Positions 35,211 to 42,780 of a stretch of 42,780 nucleotides of DNA are shown piece by piece. The DNA comes from Candidatus Coprocola pullicola. GTDB taxonomy: Bacteria; Bacillota; Clostridia; Lachnospirales; Anaerotignaceae. The stretch covers positions 1 to 42,780 of the forward strand of contig DVLQ01000165.1 in the NCBI GenBank assembly GCA_018715395.1, read 5' to 3'. Every line of letters begins with the position of its first letter. Position 1 is the first letter of the stretch. Made by a program: the position numbers and the translations under genes. Below the pieces are notes generated by a model. It was not told the DNA's origin and did no database searches. It saw nothing but the letters and a program-made list of their open reading frames with translations.

Positions 35211-35714
35211 TCAATTTTCTTCTGATTCTTTTTTCTTTCCAAAACCAAAAAGTCCTTGTTTTTTTGGTTCTTCTTTTGGTTGTTCAATTTCTTTATTAGA
35301 AAGATTTGGTTCTCTTTTTCCAAACACTTCTTGCTTTAGTACAGGTATTTTTACTCCCTTATTCGTACCAAATTCTATAATAAAACATTCTGCTGTTACA
35401 TCTGCCACTTTGCCAAATAGACCGCTATTTAACAAAACAGTATCTCCAACAGTAATTGCATTTCTCATTTCCTGCATTTTCTTTTCTCTCTTTCTTGTTG
35501 GACGAATAGAGAAAAAATACATTACTGCAAAAATAATGACACAATATACTATAATAACTGTTACAGGATTATTGCCAAACAATCCACTTGCTGCCTGTGT
35601 TTGCTGTGCTGCTTGTTCTGCAACAGCAGGCGCTGCTGTTGTTGCCGCTTGTGTCCCACTGGAAGGTATAATGGGCGTACTAGCGTCTAATAAAAATGTT
35701 GCTAAATTCGTCAT
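35211..35714 (-). CDS. yajC: Preprotein translocase auxiliary subunit YajC, extended
   Basis: Single-pass membrane partner of SecDF. The transmembrane segment VTVIIVYCVIIFAVMYFFSI (about 51-70) is followed by RPTRKREKKMQEMRNAITVGDTV and the YajC core VLLNSGLFGKVADV. At 167 residues it is longer than the usual 90-110: an Ala/Thr/Gln-rich N-terminal stretch (about 1-48) precedes the helix and a Lys/Glu-rich tail follows the core. AAGGAG precedes the ATG. It lies downstream of tgt, as in many bacteria, but secD and secF do not follow. Confidence 0.92.
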   Translation of the reverse strand: MTNLATFLLDASTPIIPSSGTQAATTAAPAVAEQAAQQTQAASGLFGNNPVTVIIVYCVIIFAVMYFFSIRPTRKREKKMQEMRNAITVGDTVLLNSGLFGKVADVTAECFIIEFGTNKGVKIPVLKQEVFGKREPNLSNKEIEQPKEEPKKQGLFGFGKKKESEEN

Positions 35715-35761
35715 ATTGCTTATTCTCCTTATCTTTTTAACTTTCCTATATAATACAATAC

Positions 35762-35790
35762 ATTATATAGAATTTATCTGTATTCGTCAA
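35762..35790 (-). promoter_or_regulatory. Promoter of yajC
   Basis: On the minus strand TTGACG (35785-35790), 17 nt, TATAAT (35762-35767), in the gap after the tgt stop. So yajC can be transcribed independently of tgt. Confidence 0.75.
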
Positions 35791-35801
35791 GAAAAAGCCT
35801 A

Positions 35802-36929
35802 TCAATTTTGTTGAAATCCTTCTAATTTTTCTTTTTTATATTGGGCAAAAATTCCCTGTTCCAAAGCATCTCGTATTTCCTGCATCATATGATTAAAAAA
35901 ATACAGGTTATGCAATACACAAAGGCGCATTGCCAGCATTTCTTTTGCCTTGAACAAATGACGAATGTATGCTCTTGTATATCTTTGGCAAGTAGGACAT
36001 CCACATCCTTCTTCAATAGGAGATTCATCTAATTCATATTTTGCATTCAATAGATTTCGTTTTCCGGCATTTGTATAAACATGGGCATGACGTCCATTTC
36101 TTGCAGGCAAAACACAGTCAAAAAAATCCACTCCTCTTTCTACTGCTTCCAAAATATTTTCAGGCGTTCCTACTCCCATTAAATAAGTTGGTTTATTTTG
36201 AGGCAAATGTGGTACTACCTCTTCTAAAATATAATACATTTCTTCATGGGTTTCTCCTACTGCAAGACCGCCGATAGCATATCCATCTAAATCCATATCT
36301 GTAATTCTCTTAGCATGTTCAATGCGAATATCTTCATATGTTGCCCCTTGATTGATACCAAAAAGCATTTGTTGTTTGTTAATAGTATCCTCTTTTTGAT
36401 TAAGTTGATGTAGTGCATTTTTGCATCTTTGCAACCATCTTGTTGTTCTTTCTACAGAATTTTGAACGTACGTTCTTTCTGCCGGAATACCAATGCATTC
36501 ATCAAATGCCATTGCAATGGTAGAGGCCAAATTGGATTGTATTTTCATACTTTCTTCTGGTCCCATAAAAATTTTTCTTCCATCAATATGAGAAGAAAAA
36601 TAAACGCCATCTTCTGTAATTTTCCGCAAAGAAGTTAATGAAAATACCTGAAAACCGCCTGAATCTGTCAATATAGGCTTGTCCCAAACCATAAATTTGT
36701 GAAGACCGCCTAATTTTTTTACAACCTCATCACCTGGACGTAAATGTAAATGGTATGTGTTAGACAATTCTACTTGACAATTTACTCTTTCTAAATCCTC
36801 TGAAGAAACAGCTCCTTTAATTGCTGCAATCGTTCCCACATTCATAAACACAGGCGTTTGTATTACACCATGAGGCGTAAAAAAAGCACCCCTTTTTGCT
36901 CTTCCTTCTACTTTTAATAATTGATACAT
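35802..36929 (-). CDS. tgt: tRNA-guanine transglycosylase
   Basis: Exchanges guanine-34 for the queuosine precursor in GUN-anticodon tRNAs. Asp89 (ILTDSGGFQVFSL) is in the active site, the nucleophile Asp is in DFFDCVLPARNGRHAH (about 263), and the zinc site is CGCPTCQRYTRAYIRHLF...LHNLYFF. Its 375 residues are normal. GAGG lies before the ATG. Divergent from the RNA methyltransferase gene. Confidence 0.97.
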   Translation of the reverse strand: MYQLLKVEGRAKRGAFFTPHGVIQTPVFMNVGTIAAIKGAVSSEDLERVNCQVELSNTYHLHLRPGDEVVKKLGGLHKFMVWDKPILTDSGGFQVFSLTSLRKITEDGVYFSSHIDGRKIFMGPEESMKIQSNLASTIAMAFDECIGIPAERTYVQNSVERTTRWLQRCKNALHQLNQKEDTINKQQMLFGINQGATYEDIRIEHAKRITDMDLDGYAIGGLAVGETHEEMYYILEEVVPHLPQNKPTYLMGVGTPENILEAVERGVDFFDCVLPARNGRHAHVYTNAGKRNLLNAKYELDESPIEEGCGCPTCQRYTRAYIRHLFKAKEMLAMRLCVLHNLYFFNHMMQEIRDALEQGIFAQYKKEKLEGFQQN

Positions 36930-36960
36930 TTTTTACCTCATTTCTTTTTTTATTTTAATT

Positions 36961-36989
36961 ACTATACATTTTTTTTACTTTTTTTTCAA
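36961..36989 (-). promoter_or_regulatory. Promoter of tgt
   Basis: On the minus strand TTGAAA (36984-36989), 17 nt, TATAGT (36961-36966), 31 nt before the tgt ATG. Confidence 0.65.
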
Positions 36990-37019
36990 GTCATATTCCC
37001 TTATATTATAAAATTCTGG

Positions 37020-37025
37020 TATAAT
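37020..37025 (+). promoter_or_regulatory. -10 box of the methyltransferase gene
   Basis: TATAAT at 37020-37025 preceded by CTGG; the -35 region (TTCCCT near 36996-37001) is weak. Leader about 35 nt. Confidence 0.5.
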
Positions 37026-37066
37026 AATACTCTAATGAAATTTTATAAAAAGAACGGAGAAACATT

Positions 37067-38203
37067 ATGTCAAAAATTAACTTAATTGCTTCTTCTACAT
37101 TTGGTTTAGAAGCTGTTGTAAAAAGAGAAATACTTACTTTAGGCTTTGAAAATGTAAAAACATACGATGGTCGTGTAGAATTTACAGGAGATGAATCTGA
37201 TATTGTAAAAGCAAATCTGTGGCTTAGATGTGCGGGTCGTGTTTGGATTAAAATGGGCAGTTTTACAGCAGTCACATTTGACCAGCTTTTTGAACAAACA
37301 AAAGCAGTACCTTGGGGAGATTGGATACCAGAAGATGGAAAATTTACTGTGATTGGAAAATCTGTAAAATCCACTCTTTTTAGTGTTTCAGACTGTCAGG
37401 CTATTGTCAAAAAAGCAGTTGTAGAAAAATTAAAGCAAAAATATCATACAGACTGGTTTGATGAAACCGGAGCTTCCTATACCATACAAGTAGGTATTTT
37501 AAAAGATGTTGTTACATTAGCCATTGATACATCTGGCTCTGGATTACACAAAAGAGGATATCGTGAAAATGCTATGGTTGCACCTTTGAAAGAAACACTT
37601 GCTTCTGCTATGGTACAGCTCAGTTTTTGGAAAAAAGACCGTGTTCTTTTAGACCCTTTTTGTGGTTCGGGTACAATCCCTATTGAAGCCGCTATGCTGG
37701 CAAGAAACATTGCTCCGGGTTTAAGTCGAAAATTTGCCTGTGAACAATGGCAAAGAATTGGTGAAAAAAGATGGAAAGAAGCTCGCATTGCCGCTTATGA
37801 AGCTATACAATACGATGTGACGCCTGAAATTTACGGCAGTGACATTGACCCCCATACAATTTCATTAGCAAAAGAAAATGCTATAAAAGCAGGTGTTGAT
37901 GATTGTATACAATTTGACGTGAAATCCTGTTTAGACGTCAAATTGCCTAAAAAATATGGTGTTATGATTACAAATCCGCCTTACGGCGAACGTATTGGCG
38001 AATTAAAAGAAGTAGAACATCTTTATAGAGTATTAGGAGAAATCATGCGACAAGATAACACTTGGTCTTGTTATGTTATCACTTCCATGGAATATTTTGA
38101 AAGTCTTTTTGGCAGAAAAGCAGATAGAAAAAGAAAACTATTTAATGGACGTATCAAAACAGACTATTATCAATTTGAAGGTCCTCGTCCTCCTAAAAAA
38201 TAA
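37067..38203 (+). CDS. THUMP-domain RNA guanine-N2 methyltransferase (RlmL/YpsC-like)
   Basis: SAM-dependent methyltransferase probably acting on 23S rRNA. The N-terminal ferredoxin-like and THUMP region (1-160) begins INLIASSTFGLEAVVKREI. The Rossmann domain shows LLDPFCGSGTIPIEAAMLARN (split: LLDPFCGSGT, IPIEAAMLA), SDIDPHTISLAKENA and catalytic ITNPPYGERIG. At 378 residues it matches the short Firmicute form without the RlmK half. CGGAG lies upstream. Monocistronic, ending in a shared terminator with the carboxypeptidase gene. Exact target base is not deducible. Confidence 0.92.
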   Translation: MSKINLIASSTFGLEAVVKREILTLGFENVKTYDGRVEFTGDESDIVKANLWLRCAGRVWIKMGSFTAVTFDQLFEQTKAVPWGDWIPEDGKFTVIGKSVKSTLFSVSDCQAIVKKAVVEKLKQKYHTDWFDETGASYTIQVGILKDVVTLAIDTSGSGLHKRGYRENAMVAPLKETLASAMVQLSFWKKDRVLLDPFCGSGTIPIEAAMLARNIAPGLSRKFACEQWQRIGEKRWKEARIAAYEAIQYDVTPEIYGSDIDPHTISLAKENAIKAGVDDCIQFDVKSCLDVKLPKKYGVMITNPPYGERIGELKEVEHLYRVLGEIMRQDNTWSCYVITSMEYFESLFGRKADRKRKLFNGRIKTDYYQFEGPRPPKK

Positions 38204-38225
38204 AAATAGCCTTAAGGCTATTTTT
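38202..38225. terminator. Bidirectional terminator shared by convergent genes
   Basis: AAAAATAGCC (38202-38211), TTAA, GGCTATTTTT (38216-38225): a perfect 24-bp palindrome beginning within the TAA stop of the methyltransferase gene and ending 5 nt before the stop of the convergent carboxypeptidase gene. Confidence 0.9.
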
Positions 38226-38230
38226 ATTTT

Positions 38231-39676
38231 TTATCTACGTCTTTTTCTCATACGAGGTCCACGATTACGACGATTTGATTTAAAAATATATTTAGAACGT
38301 CTTCTGATTCTACGACCTCTTATAGCTTTTACAATACCAATCAATATTACAAAAGCTACTATAATACCTGCTGCTGTTGCAAGCCCTTTCAGAGAAAATA
38401 TATTTGAAGCTAAATTTTGAAAGAAAAATTTTATACTACTACCTATTGTACTTTTTTGTACTTCTGTAGCCGCAAAGACATTGACTTCTTTGATTACTTC
38501 ATTATCTAATTTATAAGAAATCTTACCGATTTGATCTTCTTTTTGTATAGGAGCATTTAATTTAATAGAAGTATCTTCTGCATTATTATTTTCTGCTAAT
38601 AAATCACTTCTATATTCCACTGTTTTTTGTAATTTTCCGACGTCTTCTTTTAAGATGTATTCTTTTACATCTTCTTTTACTACAGCATCTAATGTATCTC
38701 CTAAAAGACGGTTATGTCCAGACAATCCAACAGTATCTACTACATCTCCTGATTTTTGTAACTCTACCATTTCATAATTATTAAAACCATATTCAAACAA
38801 TGCTTTTGTATCTATCCATCTTCCGGGGTCTTCATCATCAAACACAATAGCTATCAATGTTATACCATCTTTTTGAGCCGCAGCTGAAAGACAATCGCCA
38901 GCTTCATCTGTAAAGCCTGTTTTTAATCCAACAGCATATTCATATTGATATTCATTATCTGTAATTAATAAATTATGGTTAACCCAATTATATTGTTGTG
39001 TCACCAAAGTACTATTATTCTCTAAAGAATTTTCCGCACTATCTCCAGAATACTCTTTTTCTTTGGCAATTTCTGAAATTGTTTGATTTTTAAGAGCTTG
39101 CTGAGCAATCAAAAGCATATCTTGAGCAGTTGTATAATGATTTTCATCATGATATCCATGCGCATTTGTAAAATGAGAATTAGTAGCGCCTAATGCTTTT
39201 GCTTTTTCATTCATCAAATTTATAAAGACATTATTACATTCTTCAAAAGGAAGATTCTCATTATTTTCTACTTTTCTGGCAACAGCAACAGCCAAAACAT
39301 TTGCAGAGTCATTTCCAGAAGGAATCATCAATCCTCGAATTAAGTTTTTAACAGAAAGCGTTTCTCCTTTTATATGTCCAGCTTTACTGGAATCCCAGGG
39401 AATTTCATCAATTTCTGTTCCTACCGTTACCAATGCTTCAGGACTAAAATAATCTAATGCTACTAATGCGGTCAATAATTTTGTCATACTTGCAGGATAC
39501 ATTTTTTTGTCAGCATCTTTTTGATAAATCACCTTTCCTGTTGATGCTTCTGCTAATATAGCTGTTTGTGCAGTAATTTCCGGCAAAGCTTCTGCTGCAA
39601 AAACAGAGCCTGGCAATACCATGCTGCAAAGCAATAAAGTAACAATACATTTGCTCCATTTTGTTTTTATGAACAT
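38231..39676 (-). CDS. D-alanyl-D-alanine carboxypeptidase (DacF/PBP5-type) with Arg-rich tail
   Basis: Trims the terminal D-Ala of peptidoglycan stem peptides outside the membrane. Sec signal peptide 1-28 (ending GSVFAAE). Penicillin-binding motifs: SxxK Ser63-Met-Thr-Lys66, SGN 120-122, KTG 252-254. A C-terminal PBP5-like beta domain is followed by a transmembrane helix (ATAAGIIVAFVILIGIVKAI) and a cytosolic tail of about 29 residues with 14 arginines and 3 lysines, instead of the usual amphipathic anchor. ATG 39676 follows GGGAGGG; the longer frame to 39727 lacks a ribosome site. 481 residues. Confidence 0.94.
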   Translation of the reverse strand: MFIKTKWSKCIVTLLLCSMVLPGSVFAAEALPEITAQTAILAEASTGKVIYQKDADKKMYPASMTKLLTALVALDYFSPEALVTVGTEIDEIPWDSSKAGHIKGETLSVKNLIRGLMIPSGNDSANVLAVAVARKVENNENLPFEECNNVFINLMNEKAKALGATNSHFTNAHGYHDENHYTTAQDMLLIAQQALKNQTISEIAKEKEYSGDSAENSLENNSTLVTQQYNWVNHNLLITDNEYQYEYAVGLKTGFTDEAGDCLSAAAQKDGITLIAIVFDDEDPGRWIDTKALFEYGFNNYEMVELQKSGDVVDTVGLSGHNRLLGDTLDAVVKEDVKEYILKEDVGKLQKTVEYRSDLLAENNNAEDTSIKLNAPIQKEDQIGKISYKLDNEVIKEVNVFAATEVQKSTIGSSIKFFFQNLASNIFSLKGLATAAGIIVAFVILIGIVKAIRGRRIRRRSKYIFKSNRRNRGPRMRKRRR

Positions 39677-39735
39677 AGTGTCCCTCCCGTAGTGCAATGA
39701 TGATTCTATGTTTTTGATTTTATACAACTTCTTTT

Positions 39736-39764
39736 ATTTTATCTGAAAAAACATAAAAATACAA
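39736..39764 (-). promoter_or_regulatory. Promoter of the carboxypeptidase gene
   Basis: On the minus strand TTGTAT (39759-39764), 17 nt, TAAAAT (39736-39741); leader about 52 nt. Confidence 0.65.
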
Positions 39765-39784
39765 TACTTTCCAAATACTTTGTT

Positions 39785-41071
39785 TTAAAGCTGTATCAAT
39801 CCTTTTTCCACCATTGTTTGTAATCCTATCATAACGCCTATTTTACCATGGTGCCATGACAAACCTCCTTGCATATATACAGAATAAGGAGGTTTGATTG
39901 GTGCATCTGCACTTAATTCAATAGAAGAACCCTGCACAAAAGCTCCTGCTGCCATAATCACAGGACAGTCATATCCCGGCATATCCCAAGGCTCCGGAGT
40001 GACATAGCTGTCTACAGGAGCCCCTTTTTGTATGCCTTGGCAAAAAGCAATTACATTTTCAGCACTTTCCATTTGAATAAGCTGTACAATATCCGCCCTT
40101 GTTTCATTTGATTTTGGCAATACAGAAAAACCAATTCCTTCAAATAACTTGGAAGTAAATATTGCTGTTTTTATGCTGGCGTTCACTACTTGAGGAGCCA
40201 TAAAAAGCCCCTGTATCAATGAAGAAGTGATACCTAGCGTAGCGCCGACTTCTTTCCCCAATCCAGGGGCTGTCAGACGATAAGCTGCATTTTCCACAAA
40301 TTCTTCTTTTCCTACAATATATCCTCCAATAGGAGCCAGTCCTCCTCCGGGATTTTTAATTAAAGAACCAACCGCCAAATCAGCTCCTACCTCTATAGGT
40401 TCTTTCATTTCTACAAATTCTCCATAACAGTTATCTACCATACAGATAATATCTTGTTTGATAGACTTTATAAATTCTATCAATTCTTTTATTTGTGCAA
40501 TAGAAAAAGAAGTTCTCCATTGGTATCCTTTTGAACGTTGTATGGTAACTAGCTTTGTTTTTTTTGTAATCGCCTTTTCGATACTGTCAAAATCAAATTT
40601 ATCTTCCGGCAATAAGTCCACTTGACGATAAGTAATGCCATATTCACGCAAAGACCCCTTCTCTTTTCTAATACCAATGACTCCTTGCAAAGTATCATAG
40701 GGTATCCCAACAGGAGATAATATTTCATCACCCGGTCTTAAATTTCCCGCCAATGCCACCGTTAACGCATGTGTTCCGGAAATAAGCTGCGGACGTACCA
40801 ATGCTGATTGTGCACAAAATACATCTGCATAAATATTTTCTAAAACATCTCTTCCCAAATCATTGTATCCATATCCTGTAGTTGCGGCAAAATGTATATC
40901 GCTTAATTTATTTTTCTGCATAGCAGAAAGTACTTTAAGCTGATTATATTCTGTAATTTCATCTGCTTTTTGGAATTGTTCTTTGATTTGTTCTTCTTTT
41001 TGTAAACAATAGGTTAGCACTTTTTGACTAATGCCAAATTTTGTTTGCATCATATCATACAATTCTTGCAT
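39785..41071 (-). CDS. Methionine gamma-lyase-family PLP protein (YnbB, 'aluminium resistance')
   Basis: Fold-type I PLP enzyme of the Met_gamma_lyase family, 428 residues. The cofactor lysine is probably in TIQRSKGYQWR, with VDNCYGEFVE (Asp for the PLP nitrogen) and SLIKNPGGGLAPIGGYIVG further on; SGTHALTVALAGNLRPGD contacts the phosphate. The real substrate is not established; the aluminium label is historical. It lies 2 nt after miaA, a linkage typical of Clostridia and Bacilli. GGAG precedes the ATG. Confidence 0.92.
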   Translation of the reverse strand: MQELYDMMQTKFGISQKVLTYCLQKEEQIKEQFQKADEITEYNQLKVLSAMQKNKLSDIHFAATTGYGYNDLGRDVLENIYADVFCAQSALVRPQLISGTHALTVALAGNLRPGDEILSPVGIPYDTLQGVIGIRKEKGSLREYGITYRQVDLLPEDKFDFDSIEKAITKKTKLVTIQRSKGYQWRTSFSIAQIKELIEFIKSIKQDIICMVDNCYGEFVEMKEPIEVGADLAVGSLIKNPGGGLAPIGGYIVGKEEFVENAAYRLTAPGLGKEVGATLGITSSLIQGLFMAPQVVNASIKTAIFTSKLFEGIGFSVLPKSNETRADIVQLIQMESAENVIAFCQGIQKGAPVDSYVTPEPWDMPGYDCPVIMAAGAFVQGSSIELSADAPIKPPYSVYMQGGLSWHHGKIGVMIGLQTMVEKGLIQL

Positions 41072-41073
41072 TT

Positions 41074-42018
41074 TTACTCTCCTACAATATTTAATTCTTT
41101 TAAATATTTTATAATATCATTTGTGGCTTGTGTTGGAGTTTTATTTGTAACATCTATCCACAATCCATTCGTTTGTCCTTTAAACCATGTTAACTGTCTT
41201 TTTGCAAAATGTCTTGTATTTTTTTTCAAATCAGATACTGCTTGCTCTAATGAAATTTTACCTTGAATATAAGGTATCAGTTCTTTGTATCCAATTGCCT
41301 GCATAGAAACCATCTCTTTGGTATATCCTCTTTGTAATAACTCTTCTACTTCTTTTAAAAGACCGTTTTGTAACATTACATCAATTCTTTTTTCTATTCT
41401 GTCATACAACACTTGTCTTTGCAGTGTCAAAATAACCATTGCTGTATGATAAGGAGATATTTTTTGTTTTTGTTCTGTATTATACTTTGAAAAACACTTT
41501 CCTGTAAAATGGTAATACTCCAATGCCCTTGTCACTCTTTTTATATTATTTGAATGCAATGTCTTTGCATACTCTGGGTCAACTTTTTTCAATTTTTCAT
41601 ACAATGCTTCTGCTCCGTATTTTTCTGCAAAAACATACATCTCTTTTCGAAAGCTGTCATCTTGCTGTATTTGTTCAAAATCAGTGTCATATACAATAGC
41701 ATTGATATAAAAACCTGTTCCTCCTACTAAAATAGGAACTTTTCCTATTTTCCAAATTTTATTCATATATTCTTTTGCTTTTTTTTGAAATATCATCACA
41801 TTATATTCTTCATCAGGCTCTATTTCATCTATCAAATAATGAGGTATAGATTGCATTTCTTTTTTTGTGGGTTTTGCCGTTGCAATATCCATATAACGAT
41901 ACACCTGCATAGAATCAGCAGAAATAATTTCTCCGTTAATAGATTTTGCCAAAAGAACCCCTACCTCTGTTTTGCCACAAGCAGTAGGTCCGCCAATAAC
42001 GACTAAAGGTTTTTTCAT
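41074..42018 (-). CDS. miaA: tRNA dimethylallyltransferase
   Basis: Adds a dimethylallyl group to A37 of tRNAs reading UNN codons. P-loop GGPTACGKTEVG (9-20), then ISADSMQVYRYMDIATAKPT (split: ISADSMQVYR, YMDIATAKPT), LVGGTGFYINAIVYD, NNIKRVTRALE, and TRHFAKRQLTWFK. Its 314 residues are normal. GAGG upstream. It lies 17 nt after mutL. No hfq lies between miaA and the YnbB-type gene, although that is frequent elsewhere. Confidence 0.97.
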   Translation of the reverse strand: MKKPLVVIGGPTACGKTEVGVLLAKSINGEIISADSMQVYRYMDIATAKPTKKEMQSIPHYLIDEIEPDEEYNVMIFQKKAKEYMNKIWKIGKVPILVGGTGFYINAIVYDTDFEQIQQDDSFRKEMYVFAEKYGAEALYEKLKKVDPEYAKTLHSNNIKRVTRALEYYHFTGKCFSKYNTEQKQKISPYHTAMVILTLQRQVLYDRIEKRIDVMLQNGLLKEVEELLQRGYTKEMVSMQAIGYKELIPYIQGKISLEQAVSDLKKNTRHFAKRQLTWFKGQTNGLWIDVTNKTPTQATNDIIKYLKELNIVGE

Positions 42019-42035
42019 TATATAAACCTCTTTTC

Positions 42036-42780
42036 CTAATTTTGTATTCTTTTAAATCTTTTTTCTAATTCATACTGTGTCATTTCTATAATAGTAGGTC
42101 TTCCATGAGGACAAGTAAAAGGATTTTCTAATTGTAATAGCTTTTCTATCAAAGCGTTTGCCTCTTGAAAGCTAAGCCTATCATTTGCTTTAACTGCCGC
42201 TTTACAAGCCATCGTAGCAATAGTTAAAATTTTTGTGTCATATATATTTTCAATAGAAGTTTCTCCTAACAAATCTAATAAGTCCAAAAAGAATTTTGTA
42301 CTTGTAGGAGATTTAATAATAAAAGGCACGCTGCAAAGAGCATATGTTTTTTCTTCCAATAATTTGATAGAAAAACCAAAGCGATTGAGCAGTTCTTTAT
42401 TGTCTTGCAAAACTTCTTTTTCTTTTTCTGTCAGCTGCAACAGCAATGGCTCTAGAAGCATCTGAGCAGTGACGTCTTCTTTTTTAAGCTGTTGCATTAA
42501 CTCTTCATAAAGTATTCTTTCATGTGCTGCGTGTTGGTCAATCATAAAAATACTTTTTTCTTGTTCGACTATCCAATAAGTATGAAAGATTTGTCCTATA
42601 ATGGTATAATTTTGGAAAAAAGTATCTCTTTTTCTTTTTTCTTCTTTTAAAGTATCAAAAAAAGTATCTGTTGTATCTTTTGTTGTCACATAATCCGCTT
42701 TTTTTCCAATATTGCCATACACTGCAACATCTTCCTGAACCTCTAGTATATGATTATTTTCTTTTTTTAGCAATTCATCC
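42036..42780 (-). CDS. mutL: DNA mismatch repair protein MutL, C-terminal part
   Basis: The frame is open through the right edge (no start in the window); about 248 codons are seen. This is the C-terminal dimerisation domain with the endonuclease motif DQHAAHERILYEE (DQHA-x2-E-x4-E), plus ACKAAVKAND and CPHGRPT, which complete the metal site. So it is the nicking type of MutL, as expected in bacteria without MutH. The ATPase domain lies outside. First of mutL-miaA-YnbB genes. Confidence 0.96.
   Translation of the reverse strand, partial: DELLKKENNHILEVQEDVAVYGNIGKKADYVTTKDTTDTFFDTLKEEKRKRDTFFQNYTIIGQIFHTYWIVEQEKSIFMIDQHAAHERILYEELMQQLKKEDVTAQMLLEPLLLQLTEKEKEVLQDNKELLNRFGFSIKLLEEKTYALCSVPFIIKSPTSTKFFLDLLDLLGETSIENIYDTKILTIATMACKAAVKANDRLSFQEANALIEKLLQLENPFTCPHGRPTIIEMTQYELEKRFKRIQN

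Noticed and set aside
35042-35323. 93-codon frame spanning the IS200 relic end and the yajC 3' end
   Set aside because: Crosses the yajC terminator and reads Lys/Asn-rich low-complexity sequence; a chance frame.

Overview
The window is low-GC DNA packed with housekeeping genes from a fermentative Firmicute of class Clostridia, most likely order Lachnospirales. The pointers are: strong AT bias; strong AGGAGG ribosome-binding sites; an N-terminal-rubredoxin ('reverse') rubrerythrin; the mutL-miaA-YnbB-type lyase block; a FabK/FabT fatty-acid operon; and a small protein beside radA and clpC that I associate with Lachnospirales. Most genes are on the minus strand. No rRNA, tRNA, CRISPR array or intact mobile element was found.

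Layout: 1-2.7 kb, purine synthesis purM-purN-purD (purD runs off the left edge). 2.7-7.4 kb, an M16C zinc peptidase, divergent from a rubrerythrin whose near-consensus promoter overlaps a PerR-like box, then tatD. 7.4-16.3 kb, pyruvate carboxylase, radA, a small conserved protein, clpC and an RluA-type pseudouridine synthase. 16.3-19.3 kb, an intracellular GH13 alpha-glycosidase, a candidate ~107-nt small RNA with its own promoter and terminator, and a membrane-anchored BofC-domain-like protein.

19.4-29.1 kb holds the complete type II fatty-acid operon fabT-fabH-acpP-fabK-fabD-fabG-fabF-accB-fabZ-accC-accD-accA, the same order as I recall for streptococci, but with no fabM. Its promoter carries a perfect 19-bp FabT-type palindrome. 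Divergent from it, at 29.3-30.4 kb, is a nitronate-monooxygenase-family flavoprotein with a C-terminal four-cysteine motif. It may be a FabX-like enzyme supplying the missing unsaturated-fatty-acid step, and it has a FabT half-site in its own promoter.

30.4-35.2 kb is an accessory patch. Two decayed IS200/IS605-type transposase relics flank uppP and a two-gene module (lipoprotein plus membrane-anchored PstS-like binding protein). 35.2-42.8 kb returns to housekeeping: yajC, tgt, a THUMP-type RNA methyltransferase, a D,D-carboxypeptidase with an Arg-rich tail, a YnbB-type PLP lyase, miaA and the 3' part of mutL, which runs off the right edge.

Function calls rest on motifs and recalled family knowledge; no database search was run. 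Start codons were chosen from Shine-Dalgarno position, so several are internal to the longest open frame.
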